Source: CAZBUK01 sp964495085
Lineage (GTDB): Bacteria; Bacteroidota; Ignavibacteria; T3Sed10-11
NCBI GenBank assembly: GCA_964495085.1
Contig: CAZBUK010000110.1
Span: 1 to 10,453 of the forward strand
Direction of reading: 5' to 3'
DNA length: 10,453 nucleotides
The notes beneath the pieces are model-generated. The model was not told the origin of the DNA and searched no databases. It saw only the letters and a list, made by a program, of their open reading frames with translations. Each line of letters starts with the position of its first letter. Positions within the stretch are counted from its first letter, which is position 1. Shown in pieces: positions 1 to 5,153 of the stretch. The translations under genes and the position numbers were made by a program.

Positions 1-1
1 C

Positions 2-226
2 TATCGCGAAATAAATCCTCCCGAACGGTTGGTTTTCACCTGGTCATGGGAAGGCGATCCCGATTCCGGAGATATGCTCGTGACGATAGAGTTGCACGCA
101 ACTGGTCAGGAGACGGAGATTCTGCTGACGCACGAATTTCTCCCGAGCAGGGAATCCAAAGAGCAGCATACGAAGGGGTGGATCGGATGCCTCGATAAAC
201 TGGAGACTGCACTGCAACCGAAATAA
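2..226 (+). CDS. SRPBCC / AHSA1-type protein, C-terminal part
   Basis: The reading frame is open from the window edge to TAA at 224-226, so only the last 74 residues are visible and the true start lies outside. The visible part reads like the C-terminal half of an AHSA1/START-like SRPBCC protein: the strand 'PPERLVFTWSWEGD', then a strand with 'VTIELHA', the 'TEILLTHEFLP' strand, and a last helix starting near 'HTKGWIGCLDKLETAL', which matches the usual G-W-x-x-x-L-x-x-L end of the family. Such proteins have a helix-grip fold with a hydrophobic cavity. Their ligands are mostly unknown, so no specific role is assigned. It lies 32 bases upstream of the next + strand gene and may be co-transcribed with it. 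Genes of this family often occur near YCII and DHFR-like genes such as those at 4752-6109. Confidence 0.8.
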   Translation, partial: YREINPPERLVFTWSWEGDPDSGDMLVTIELHATGQETEILLTHEFLPSRESKEQHTKGWIGCLDKLETALQPK

Positions 227-258
227 CCGATACTTTCATCATTACAGGGAGGTGTACG

Positions 259-756
259 ATGAAGCGTTTATTCAATACATGCTATCTATTGCTCTTCGCC
301 ATTCCGGCCATGGTTTCGGCACAACAGAGCGATACCGGTCTGGAAAAGCTGAAATCTCTTGCCGGCGAGTGGAAGGGAACGGATCCGGCCGGTAACCCGG
401 TCACGGTTTCCTACAAACTTGTATCTTCCGAAAATTCGCTGATGGAGACGTTGAAGATGCCTGACGATAAGACCGATATGGTCACCGTCTACCATCTCGA
501 TAACGATAAAGTAATAATGACCCATTACTGTTCTATGGGGAATCAACCACGGATGCGCCTTACCTACGATTCGGACAGCCCGGATAAGTTCAGTTTCGAT
601 TTTCTCGACGCAACCAACCTGAAAACCAAAAACGATCCGCACATGAACCGGCTTGTTATCAGCATCATGGATGAAAACCATTTCTCACAGGAATGGTTCA
701 TGTCGGGAGGCGGCAGCGAGAATTCTGTGGTGTTTCAGTTTGAACGTATCAGGTGA
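259..756 (+). CDS. Secreted DUF1579-like beta-barrel protein
   Basis: This 165-residue protein starts at ATG 259, with a good ribosome binding site (GGGAGG near 247-252) in front. Residues 1-21 look like a Sec signal peptide: K2-R3, a hydrophobic stretch 'YLLLFAIPAMV', then an AXA-like 'VSA' followed by QQ, so export is likely. The mature part begins with 'LKSLAGEWKGTD' (31-42), the usual first strand of small lipocalin/DUF1579-like barrels. It also carries a distinctive 'THYCSMGNQPRMR' block at 88-100 and a final 'FQFERIR' strand. I recognise this as a widespread hypothetical family, often found beside SRPBCC genes, but no biochemical function is known to me. Cys91 in the THYC block is the only cysteine in the predicted mature protein. 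It probably forms a short operon with the partial gene upstream. Confidence 0.75.
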   Translation: MKRLFNTCYLLLFAIPAMVSAQQSDTGLEKLKSLAGEWKGTDPAGNPVTVSYKLVSSENSLMETLKMPDDKTDMVTVYHLDNDKVIMTHYCSMGNQPRMRLTYDSDSPDKFSFDFLDATNLKTKNDPHMNRLVISIMDENHFSQEWFMSGGGSENSVVFQFERIR

Positions 757-921
757 GTTGAGTCCTCAAATAGGTGAAGCAGGGCATTCTCATATGCACG
801 GAACGATGTAGATATTATTCTCCGGTTTCGCTCCGGTTCGCAACAGGTATTCGTTATGAGGGGTTCGGAGGCGGCGATAAGTAATATGGAGAAATTCCGA
901 TAATCGCTCCCACGGAGGCCA

Positions 922-2367
922 TTAATACCGCGGCATAGAAGGATCTATCTTTTCCGCCCACCGGTCGATACCGCCTACCAGATTCTTCACACGTGAATAG
1001 CCCTGCTTTTTCATAAACTCTACCGCTCTTGCGCTGCGTCCGCCGACTTTACAGATCACTACAATTTCCTTAGTGCCGTCTACTTCGCGGTATCTCTTCG
1101 GGAGCTCTCCGAGCGGGATCAGACTCCCGCCCAGATTTACGATTTCGAATTCATGCGGTTCCCGTACGTCGAGTAAAAACAGATCCTCCCGTCTATCTAT
1201 CCGGTTCTTCAGTTCCTCCACCGATATCCGGTCACTCTGCTGTTCAGGTTCCGACTTTACCGATGGACGCATGCCGCAGAATTGCTCGTAGTCGATGAGC
1301 TCATGGATCGTCGGAGTGTCTCCGCAAATGGGGCAGTCCGCATTTTTCCTGAGCTTAAATTCCCGGAAGGTAAACTTCATGGCGTCGAACAGGACCAATC
1401 TGCCGATGAGCAGATCACCCTGGCCGAGAATCAATTTCATTGTCTCCAGCGCCTGGAGCGATCCGATGATCCCGGGAAGAACGCCCAATACTCCCCCTTC
1501 GGCGCAGCTCGGGATAAGGTCCGGCGGAGGTGGTGAGGGGTACAGACAACGATAGCAAGGTCCCCTACCGGCATCGAACACCGTCACCTGGCCGTCGAAA
1601 CGATAAATGGATCCATAGACGTTCGGCTTTCCGAGTAAGACGCATGCGTCGTTGATGAGATATCGCGTCGGGAAATTATCCGTTCCGTCTGCAATAATGT
1701 CGTATTCTTCGAATAACTGAAGGGCGTTTCCCGAATCGAGACGTGTCCGGTAAGTGCATACGTTCACGTGCGGATTGATACCGTGAATCGATTCGCGTGC
1801 TGATTCGAGTTTCGATTTTCCGATATCGCCGGTCGAGTGCAGGATCTGGCGCTGCAGGTTGGTAAGGTCGACGACGTCGAAATCCACGATACCTATCTGT
1901 CCGATTCCGGCGGCCGCGAGGTACAGCGCAAGCGGCGAGCCGAGTCCGCCGGCTCCCACGATGAGCACTTTCGATGCCTTCAGAAGCTTCTGGCCCTCCA
2001 TACCGACCTGAGGTATTATCAGATGTCTGCTGTATCGCATAACCTCATCGTTCGAGAGCTGGATCTCCTCACCGACCGTCCGGAGCACATTTTCCACCCC
2101 TCCTGCAATCGATGGGATTATACTGACCACATCCGTCTCCTGAACCGCGGTTTTTTCTTTATCAAGATTCCGGATATCTTCATCATTGACATAGATATTG
2201 ACATAACTTCGTAATTTTCCATCCTCCGCATACAAATGCTGACGCAAAGCCGAAAACCGCGCCGTTAGATCTGAGAGTACCTCTCCGATGGTTTCGCCTT
2301 TCAACGTGACGGACTCAAGATTTTCAGTAAATGGCCGCAGAGGTGTGGGGATGAGTAAAACCGGCAT
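922..2367 (-). CDS. moeZ: CysO-like sulfur carrier fused to MoeB/ThiF E1 and rhodanese (MoeZ-type)
   Basis: This 481-residue protein combines three parts. Residues 1-90 are a ubiquitin-like carrier close to mycobacterial CysO, with 'YVNIYVNDEDIR' at 55-66 and a diglycine ending 'SIAGG' at 86-90. Residues 94-360 are a MoeB/ThiF-type E1: 'VMRYSRHLIIP' at 109-119, nucleotide loop VGAGGLG at 137-143, 'NLQRQ' at 170-174, ADGTDN at 226-231, catalytic Cys288 in 'PSCAEGG', and zinc ligands CYRC (271-274) and CPIC (345-348). Residues 380-481 are a rhodanese domain with active-site loop CKVGGRS and Cys439. By analogy with M. tuberculosis MoeZ it adenylates the carrier C-terminus and transfers persulfide sulfur to make a thiocarboxylate. 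Start ATG 2367 has AAGGAG at 2373-2378. It is the last gene of the cysM-mec operon, 52 bases after mec. The odd point is that the Gly-Gly end is internal, so the carrier cannot be activated until it is freed. A role in molybdopterin synthesis is a weaker alternative, because no moa/moe genes are nearby. Confidence 0.9.
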   Translation of the reverse strand: MPVLLIPTPLRPFTENLESVTLKGETIGEVLSDLTARFSALRQHLYAEDGKLRSYVNIYVNDEDIRNLDKEKTAVQETDVVSIIPSIAGGVENVLRTVGEEIQLSNDEVMRYSRHLIIPQVGMEGQKLLKASKVLIVGAGGLGSPLALYLAAAGIGQIGIVDFDVVDLTNLQRQILHSTGDIGKSKLESARESIHGINPHVNVCTYRTRLDSGNALQLFEEYDIIADGTDNFPTRYLINDACVLLGKPNVYGSIYRFDGQVTVFDAGRGPCYRCLYPSPPPPDLIPSCAEGGVLGVLPGIIGSLQALETMKLILGQGDLLIGRLVLFDAMKFTFREFKLRKNADCPICGDTPTIHELIDYEQFCGMRPSVKSEPEQQSDRISVEELKNRIDRREDLFLLDVREPHEFEIVNLGGSLIPLGELPKRYREVDGTKEIVVICKVGGRSARAVEFMKKQGYSRVKNLVGGIDRWAEKIDPSMPRY

Positions 2368-2419
2368 GTGCGCTCCTTATTTAATTTACGTTGAATGCAT
2401 TCTCAATAACTAATTTTAC

Positions 2420-2872
2420 TTATATGTATGGTCGGGTATTCGAATCGGATTTTTCAACGCTTAATTCACCGAACGAGGATCTATCCGCGTTCAGCACCCA
2501 GCCGGTTAATTCCCCTGCCTTCCCGTTTTCTACCGAAACGATGAGGTAAACAAACCATGGAAGCGCATGCTCCTTATCGAAATCGGATGGATAGGCTCGA
2601 TGGTCGGGGTGCGAATGATAAAAACCGAGCAACGAAGTCCCGGTATTCGCGGCTATTCTCTCGCATTGTCTATACTGATCGACCGTGATCAGGAACCTTC
2701 TCTCCTTTTGTTCCGTCTGACTATTCGGAATTTCGTGGACCGAACGAATATCATATTCCCCTTCCCGGTAATCACCGAGCAGCATACCGCAGCACTCCTC
2801 CGGGTATGAATTTTCCCCATGGACTTCGATCCGTCGAAGTACATCCCCTTGTATTCTAATCATAGCGCGCAT
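2420..2872 (-). CDS. mec: JAMM/MPN metalloprotease, Mec-like
   Basis: This 150-residue protein is a compact JAMM (Mov34/MPN/PAD-1) metalloprotease. The full zinc site is visible: Glu26 in 'YPEECCGMLLG', and His86-Ser87-His88-Pro89 followed by Ser96 and Asp99 in the H-x-H-P-x6-S-x2-D pattern. The length matches M. tuberculosis Mec, which hydrolyses the amide bond joining cysteine to the CysO diglycine end. The place between cysM and a CysO-containing fusion supports the same job, and I infer it may also cut the fusion after Gly90. Only 5 bases separate it from the cysM stop, so translational coupling is likely. No strong ribosome binding site lies close to ATG 2872, and an in-frame ATG at 2863 is an alternative start. 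There is no signal peptide, so it should be cytoplasmic. Confidence 0.9.
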   Translation of the reverse strand: MRAMIRIQGDVLRRIEVHGENSYPEECCGMLLGDYREGEYDIRSVHEIPNSQTEQKERRFLITVDQYRQCERIAANTGTSLLGFYHSHPDHRAYPSDFDKEHALPWFVYLIVSVENGKAGELTGWVLNADRSSFGELSVEKSDSNTRPYI

Positions 2873-2877
2873 CGATT

Positions 2878-3858
2878 CTATTCACGGTTCCGGAGTATCT
2901 CCTTGCCGTATCTGTCTCCCCCGTCGGGTAATATAGTAACGATCATACCTGCATCCAGTCGCGACGCGATCTTGACGCTGACAGCTATCGCAGCGCCTCC
3001 CGAGAAACCGACAAAAAGCCCCTCCTCCCGCGCCAATCTTCTCGCCATCTCATATGCTTCCTCGGTCGTTACGGTGAGATGCTCCTCGGCGGCGGAAGAA
3101 TCGTAAATACCGGGGATGATCGCCGTGGGGAGATGCTTCAATCCCTCCAGGCCGTGCAGCGGCGAATCCGGACCGAAGGATATGCACGTGATTGAATGAT
3201 TCGATTCCTTCAATCGCCTGGTTGTCCCTACAAACGTTCCGGTGGTTCCAAGCCCCGCAATGAAGTGCGTCAGGCGCCCTTTTGTCTGCTCCAGAATCTC
3301 GGGCGCGGTCGTCTCGTAATGAGCTTTCCAGTTCGCCGGGTTGTTGTACTGATCTGCGTAAAAATACAGTTCGGGATCGGCCGCAACAATTTCTTTTACG
3401 CGTTCCTGTGCGCCGTCAGTACCTGCAAGCGGATCCGTGTATATGAGCCCGGCTCCGTAGGCGAGGATCGTTTTCTTTCGCTCCTCGCTCGCATTCGAGG
3501 GAAGGACGATCCGAACTTTATACCCCAACGCACTCCCGATCATAGCGAACGCGATCCCGGTATTCCCGCTTGTCGCATCGATGATAGTTTTCCCTTCGGT
3601 CAGGATTCCGGATCGCTCCGCTTCGAGTATCATATTGAGCGCAGGCCGATCTTTGACGGAACCGCCCGGATTAAACCATTCCGCCTTGGCAAATATCGTA
3701 ACGTCCGGATTCGCCTCCCACACCCGTCTAATCCTGATCAGAGGAGTCCTTCCGATATTTCCTGTAATCGAATGCCGGTCGGTAATGTCAGCGCCTCCTC
3801 TCCGGCTGTCGAATACCTTCTTCCGGAAAAATCCTCGTGATGTCTCCAATCGGTGCAT
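2878..3858 (-). CDS. cysM: PLP-dependent cysteine synthase, CysM-like
   Basis: I place the start at ATG 3858 (326 residues) because AAAGGAG (3863-3869) sits 4-5 bases in front. The frame is open further to a TTG at 3939 without a binding site, and the adjacent ATG at 3861 is too close to the AAAGGAG. The enzyme is a fold-type II PLP protein: 'GNIGRTPL' near the N-terminus, the lysine that holds PLP in 'NPGGSVKDR', the substrate loop 'TSGNTG', the phosphate-binding 'GLGTTGT', and 'FSGGA' and 'LPDGGDRY' near the end. The family makes cysteine from an activated serine and a sulfur donor. Its place before mec and a CysO-E1 fusion suggests it uses the carrier thiocarboxylate, as M. tuberculosis CysM does with O-phosphoserine. 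The amino acceptor here cannot be read from sequence. It is the first structural gene of the operon and lies downstream of a predicted Cys attenuator. Confidence 0.88.
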   Translation of the reverse strand: MHRLETSRGFFRKKVFDSRRGGADITDRHSITGNIGRTPLIRIRRVWEANPDVTIFAKAEWFNPGGSVKDRPALNMILEAERSGILTEGKTIIDATSGNTGIAFAMIGSALGYKVRIVLPSNASEERKKTILAYGAGLIYTDPLAGTDGAQERVKEIVAADPELYFYADQYNNPANWKAHYETTAPEILEQTKGRLTHFIAGLGTTGTFVGTTRRLKESNHSITCISFGPDSPLHGLEGLKHLPTAIIPGIYDSSAAEEHLTVTTEEAYEMARRLAREEGLFVGFSGGAAIAVSVKIASRLDAGMIVTILPDGGDRYGKEILRNRE

Positions 3859-3947
3859 CATGCTCCTTTGTTTGAAAATCTCCTTATTTTCATGAAAGTC
3901 GAAAGAACGATTCGCTTTCGGTAAAGATGAAATCCTCAATCGGGATC

Positions 3948-3966
3948 GCTCTATTATACTTAGAGC
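3948..3966. promoter_or_regulatory. Inverted repeat overlapping a -10 element (possible operator)
   Basis: GCTCTA and TAGAGC form a perfect 6-base inverted repeat with a 7-base centre. It covers the candidate internal -10 box TATAAT (3953-3958, - strand). A symmetric site over a -10 box is a typical repressor position, but no regulator gene lies next to it. Confidence 0.35.
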
Positions 3967-3981
3967 AACTTATATTATAAA
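3953..3981 (-). promoter_or_regulatory. Candidate internal promoter for cysM
   Basis: TATAAT at 3958-3953 is a perfect -10 box. TTTATA at 3981-3976 matches four of six -35 bases, with a 17-base spacer. It lies downstream of the terminator at 4019-4055, so it would supply attenuator-independent transcription of cysM with a leader of roughly 90 bases. The region is AT-rich, so a chance match is possible. Confidence 0.4.
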
Positions 3982-4018
3982 TTCTCAGCTCCGGGAATCG
4001 AAACGGTTTGCTTAAACG

Positions 4019-4055
4019 AAAAAACCCTTCGTCTGTTTCCTGACGAAGGGTTTTT
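4019..4055 (-). terminator. Intrinsic terminator in the cys leader
   Basis: A 13-base-pair perfect stem is formed by 4021-4033 and 4042-4054 around an 8-base loop. Read on the - strand, the arm with GACGAAGGG runs directly into six T residues (4024-4019). There are also T residues on the + strand side, so it could work both ways, but no + strand gene ends nearby. It stands between the Cys-rich leader ORF and cysM, the position expected of an attenuator terminator. Confidence 0.9.
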
Positions 4056-4138
4056 GAATATGCTCTTATCTTACTCGAATTTATTTCAGACCATTGATTC
4101 GAACCTTCGCGGAGACGGTAGAATACCGCAACATCCGC
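4043..4138 (-). promoter_or_regulatory. Candidate attenuator RNA folds (1:2 hairpin and antiterminator)
   Basis: Two alternative pairings were found by eye on the - strand RNA. In the first, GCGGA (4138-4134) pairs with TCCGC (4113-4109), enclosing an inner stem CGGTA (4128-4124) with TACCG (4120-4116). Its 5' arm lies in the Cys codons. In the second, GCGAAGG (4110-4104) pairs with CCTTCGT (4049-4043), the core of the terminator 5' arm, giving six Watson-Crick pairs and one wobble. The two share bases 4109-4110 and exclude each other, and the second competes with the terminator stem. The antiterminator is short compared with the 13-pair terminator, which is its weak point. Confidence 0.5.
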
Positions 4139-4202
4139 AGGAACAGCCGCAGTTCTTCGTATTAAATACTTTTAAATTCAGGTTGGAAGTTGAGTAATTC
4201 AT
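4086..4202 (-). CDS. Cys-rich leader peptide (38 aa), probable attenuator ORF
   Basis: This small ORF runs from ATG 4202 to TGA 4086. Codons 18-25 read C-G-C-S-C-G-C-C, five cysteines in eight residues, while no other codon in the ORF encodes Cys. There is no ribosome binding site, but the predicted transcript from the promoter at 4239-4211 would begin within a few bases of the ATG, so a leaderless start is plausible. An intrinsic terminator follows 31 bases after the stop, and the cysteine synthesis operon follows that. This order (promoter, short ORF with clustered codons for the pathway's product, terminator, biosynthetic genes) is that of ribosome-stalling attenuators such as trp and his. 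I infer that the peptide acts through its translation and not as a protein. A metal-binding microprotein or an untranslated small RNA are the alternatives. Confidence 0.7.
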   Translation of the reverse strand: MNYSTSNLNLKVFNTKNCGCSCGCCGILPSPRRFESMV

Positions 4203-4210
4203 AGGGTTGT

Positions 4211-4239
4211 AAGATATAACCATATTCACTTTTTGTCAA
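4211..4239 (-). promoter_or_regulatory. Sigma70-like promoter of the cys leader and operon
   Basis: A perfect -35 TTGACA (4239-4234) and -10 TATCTT (4216-4211, five of six bases) are separated by the ideal 17 bases. The expected transcription start near 4204 is at or just before the leader ATG at 4202, giving a leaderless or nearly leaderless mRNA. The first terminated RNA would be about 185 bases. Confidence 0.75.
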
Positions 4240-4544
4240 GTTATCTTTCCCGGAAAAATCGATCCCTGAAGTAGTCAACCCATATTTCCGGAACCACACC
4301 TGTCTGTGTAATCCAAGGCCGGTATTTCAAAGGTAGCCTGAACCAATGAAATCGTACACAGAGTATCTCACTACTCGATACCGGAATGCACAGAATTTAT
4401 AGTATCTTAACGGGATAATCTGCCGAAAAGTTTCCTTTTTCTTTATTTGGATTATGTCCGAGATGAGGCCCTGAGGTTTGGGTACATCCCAGCCCGGGCC
4501 ATTGACTGATTCTATCGCCGGGAGGGCGTGAATACGGGCAACCA

Positions 4545-4564
4545 CGCTTGCATATCGGCAAGCG
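4545..4564. repeat. Perfect 7-base inverted repeat
   Basis: CGCTTGC and GCAAGCG are separated by 6 bases (ATATCG). It directly adjoins the first TTWAACCG copy (reverse orientation, 4563-4570). It could be a hairpin or an operator, but no U-run follows, so it is not an intrinsic terminator. Confidence 0.5.
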
Positions 4565-4711
4565 GTTAAATACTTTATAAAAAAACGATTAAACCGGTCG
4601 ATTTAACCGATCTCCGGACGACTATTAAATACCAGATCCGGATTCGGTAATTGTCAAAGCAGCGGGATATTTACAAACCCTGTTAGAGTTCTGTGTAAAT
4701 ACGTTAAACCG
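4563..4711. promoter_or_regulatory. Cluster of four TTWAACCG motifs (possible operator)
   Basis: Four copies of T-T-W-A-A-C-C-G lie upstream of the YCII operon: reversed at 4563-4570 as CGGTTAAA, then in two tandem 11-base units CGATTAAACCG (4586-4596) and CGATTTAACCG (4599-4609) spaced by 2 bases, and again in CGTTAAACCG (4702-4711). CGGTTAAAT (4563-4571) and ATTTAACCG (4601-4609) make a perfect 9-base inverted repeat. The spacing and orientation suggest binding sites for a regulator of the + strand operon. No regulator is encoded beside them. Confidence 0.45.
4670..4699 (+). promoter_or_regulatory. Weak candidate promoter of the YCII operon
   Basis: TTTACA (4670-4675, five of six -35 bases) and TGTAAA (4694-4699, four of six -10 bases) are 18 bases apart. 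They lie between two groups of TTWAACCG motifs, so transcription could be controlled through them. The match is only moderate. Confidence 0.25.
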
Positions 4712-4716
4712 ACCCG

Positions 4717-4726
4717 GTCAATTGAC
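4717..4726. promoter_or_regulatory. 10-base palindrome GTCAATTGAC before the YCII gene
   Basis: The perfect palindrome GTCAATTGAC lies 13 bases before the AAGGAG of the first YCII gene, in the probable 5' untranslated region. A related block, CCGGTCGATT, occurs at 4594-4603, against CCGGTCAATT here. It may be a protein-binding site. Confidence 0.35.
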
Positions 4727-4751
4727 TTTAAAAATACGAAAGGAGCTATGG

Positions 4752-5132
4752 ATGAAATTTATCTGTCTTGGATATATGGATGAGACAAACTGGGACTCGA
4801 TGTCGCCGGAGGAGCAGAAAACTTTCATCGAGAAATGTCTAACCTATGATGCAATTCTGATAAAGAACGGCCACTTTATTGGAGGTGAGGCGCTTCAGAG
4901 TATCCGTACCGCAACGACAATCAAATATGAAAAAGGTAGAATCTCCGTTACAGACGGCCCCTTTGCCGAAACGAAGGAACAGCTGGGCGGATTCATGGTG
5001 CTCAAGGCAAGGGATCGCGAGCAGGCAATTGAACTGATGTCAAACCACCCGTCAACGTCTATGGGCGGATCATGGGAAATCCGGCCGGCTGACGAGCAAA
5101 TTAACGAGCTCTACCGCAATCAGACCTCATAA
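4752..5132 (+). CDS. YCII-related (DGPF) protein 1
   Basis: I choose ATG 4752 (126 residues) because AAGGAG at 4740-4745 sits 6 bases in front. The frame is open upstream to a TTG at 4722 with no binding site. The protein opens with the beta strand 'MKFICLGYMDE' and carries the family signature 'TDGPFAETKEQLGGF' at 67-81, then a helix 'DREQAIELMSNHP' and the closing 'GSWEIRPAD' strand. It is a small alpha/beta ferredoxin-like dimeric protein of the YCII/DGPF family. The cellular role is not established; some relatives are thought to act on small molecules. It is the first gene of a three-gene operon with a DHFR-like reductase and a second YCII protein. DGPF genes are often beside ECF sigma factors, but none is seen here. 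Confidence 0.85.
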   Translation: MKFICLGYMDETNWDSMSPEEQKTFIEKCLTYDAILIKNGHFIGGEALQSIRTATTIKYEKGRISVTDGPFAETKEQLGGFMVLKARDREQAIELMSNHPSTSMGGSWEIRPADEQINELYRNQTS

Positions 5133-5153
5133 CGATAATGGTGCAACGCACGA

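Larger units (their letters stand above)
4241..4721. other. Intergenic region between divergent operons
   Basis: About 480 bases separate the cys leader promoter (- strand) from the YCII operon (+ strand). The part next to the YCII gene (4545-4726) carries the inverted repeats and TTWAACCG motifs listed separately. The middle part (4241-4540) contains no gene I can support. A 72-codon GTG-started frame on the - strand (4327-4545) has no recognisable family and no binding site. Confidence 0.6.

Noticed and set aside
757..921. Terminator between the convergent exported-protein gene and the fusion gene
   Set aside because: Only very short stems such as CTCC-GTG-GGAG are present and no T-run follows, so nothing could be called.
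1073..2214. Several + strand frames opposite the E1-rhodanese fusion, and similar frames opposite cysM and the kinase
   Set aside because: They are antisense shadows of strongly supported - strand genes and contain no recognisable motifs.
3858..3893. 12-codon mini-ORF ending in the cysM start (TGA overlapping ATGATG)
   Set aside because: It has no ribosome binding site of its own and no codon bias towards Cys. Its overlap with the start could couple translation, but short frames like this arise by chance.
3859..3939. Longer N-terminus for cysM starting at TTG 3939
   Set aside because: There is no binding site before it, the extra 27 residues match nothing in the family, and ATG 3858 has a well-placed AAAGGAG.
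4019..4202. Cys T-box or other tRNA/metabolite riboswitch
   Set aside because: The - strand leader lacks the T-box AGGGTGGNACCGCG consensus and is too short for a T-box stem I plus antiterminator. The Cys-codon ORF explains it better.
4327..4545. 72-codon - strand frame between the two operons
   Set aside because: It starts with GTG and has no ribosome binding site. The first 30 codons look somewhat protein-like, but the rest is low-quality sequence and I recognise no family. A decayed gene fragment is possible but unsupported.
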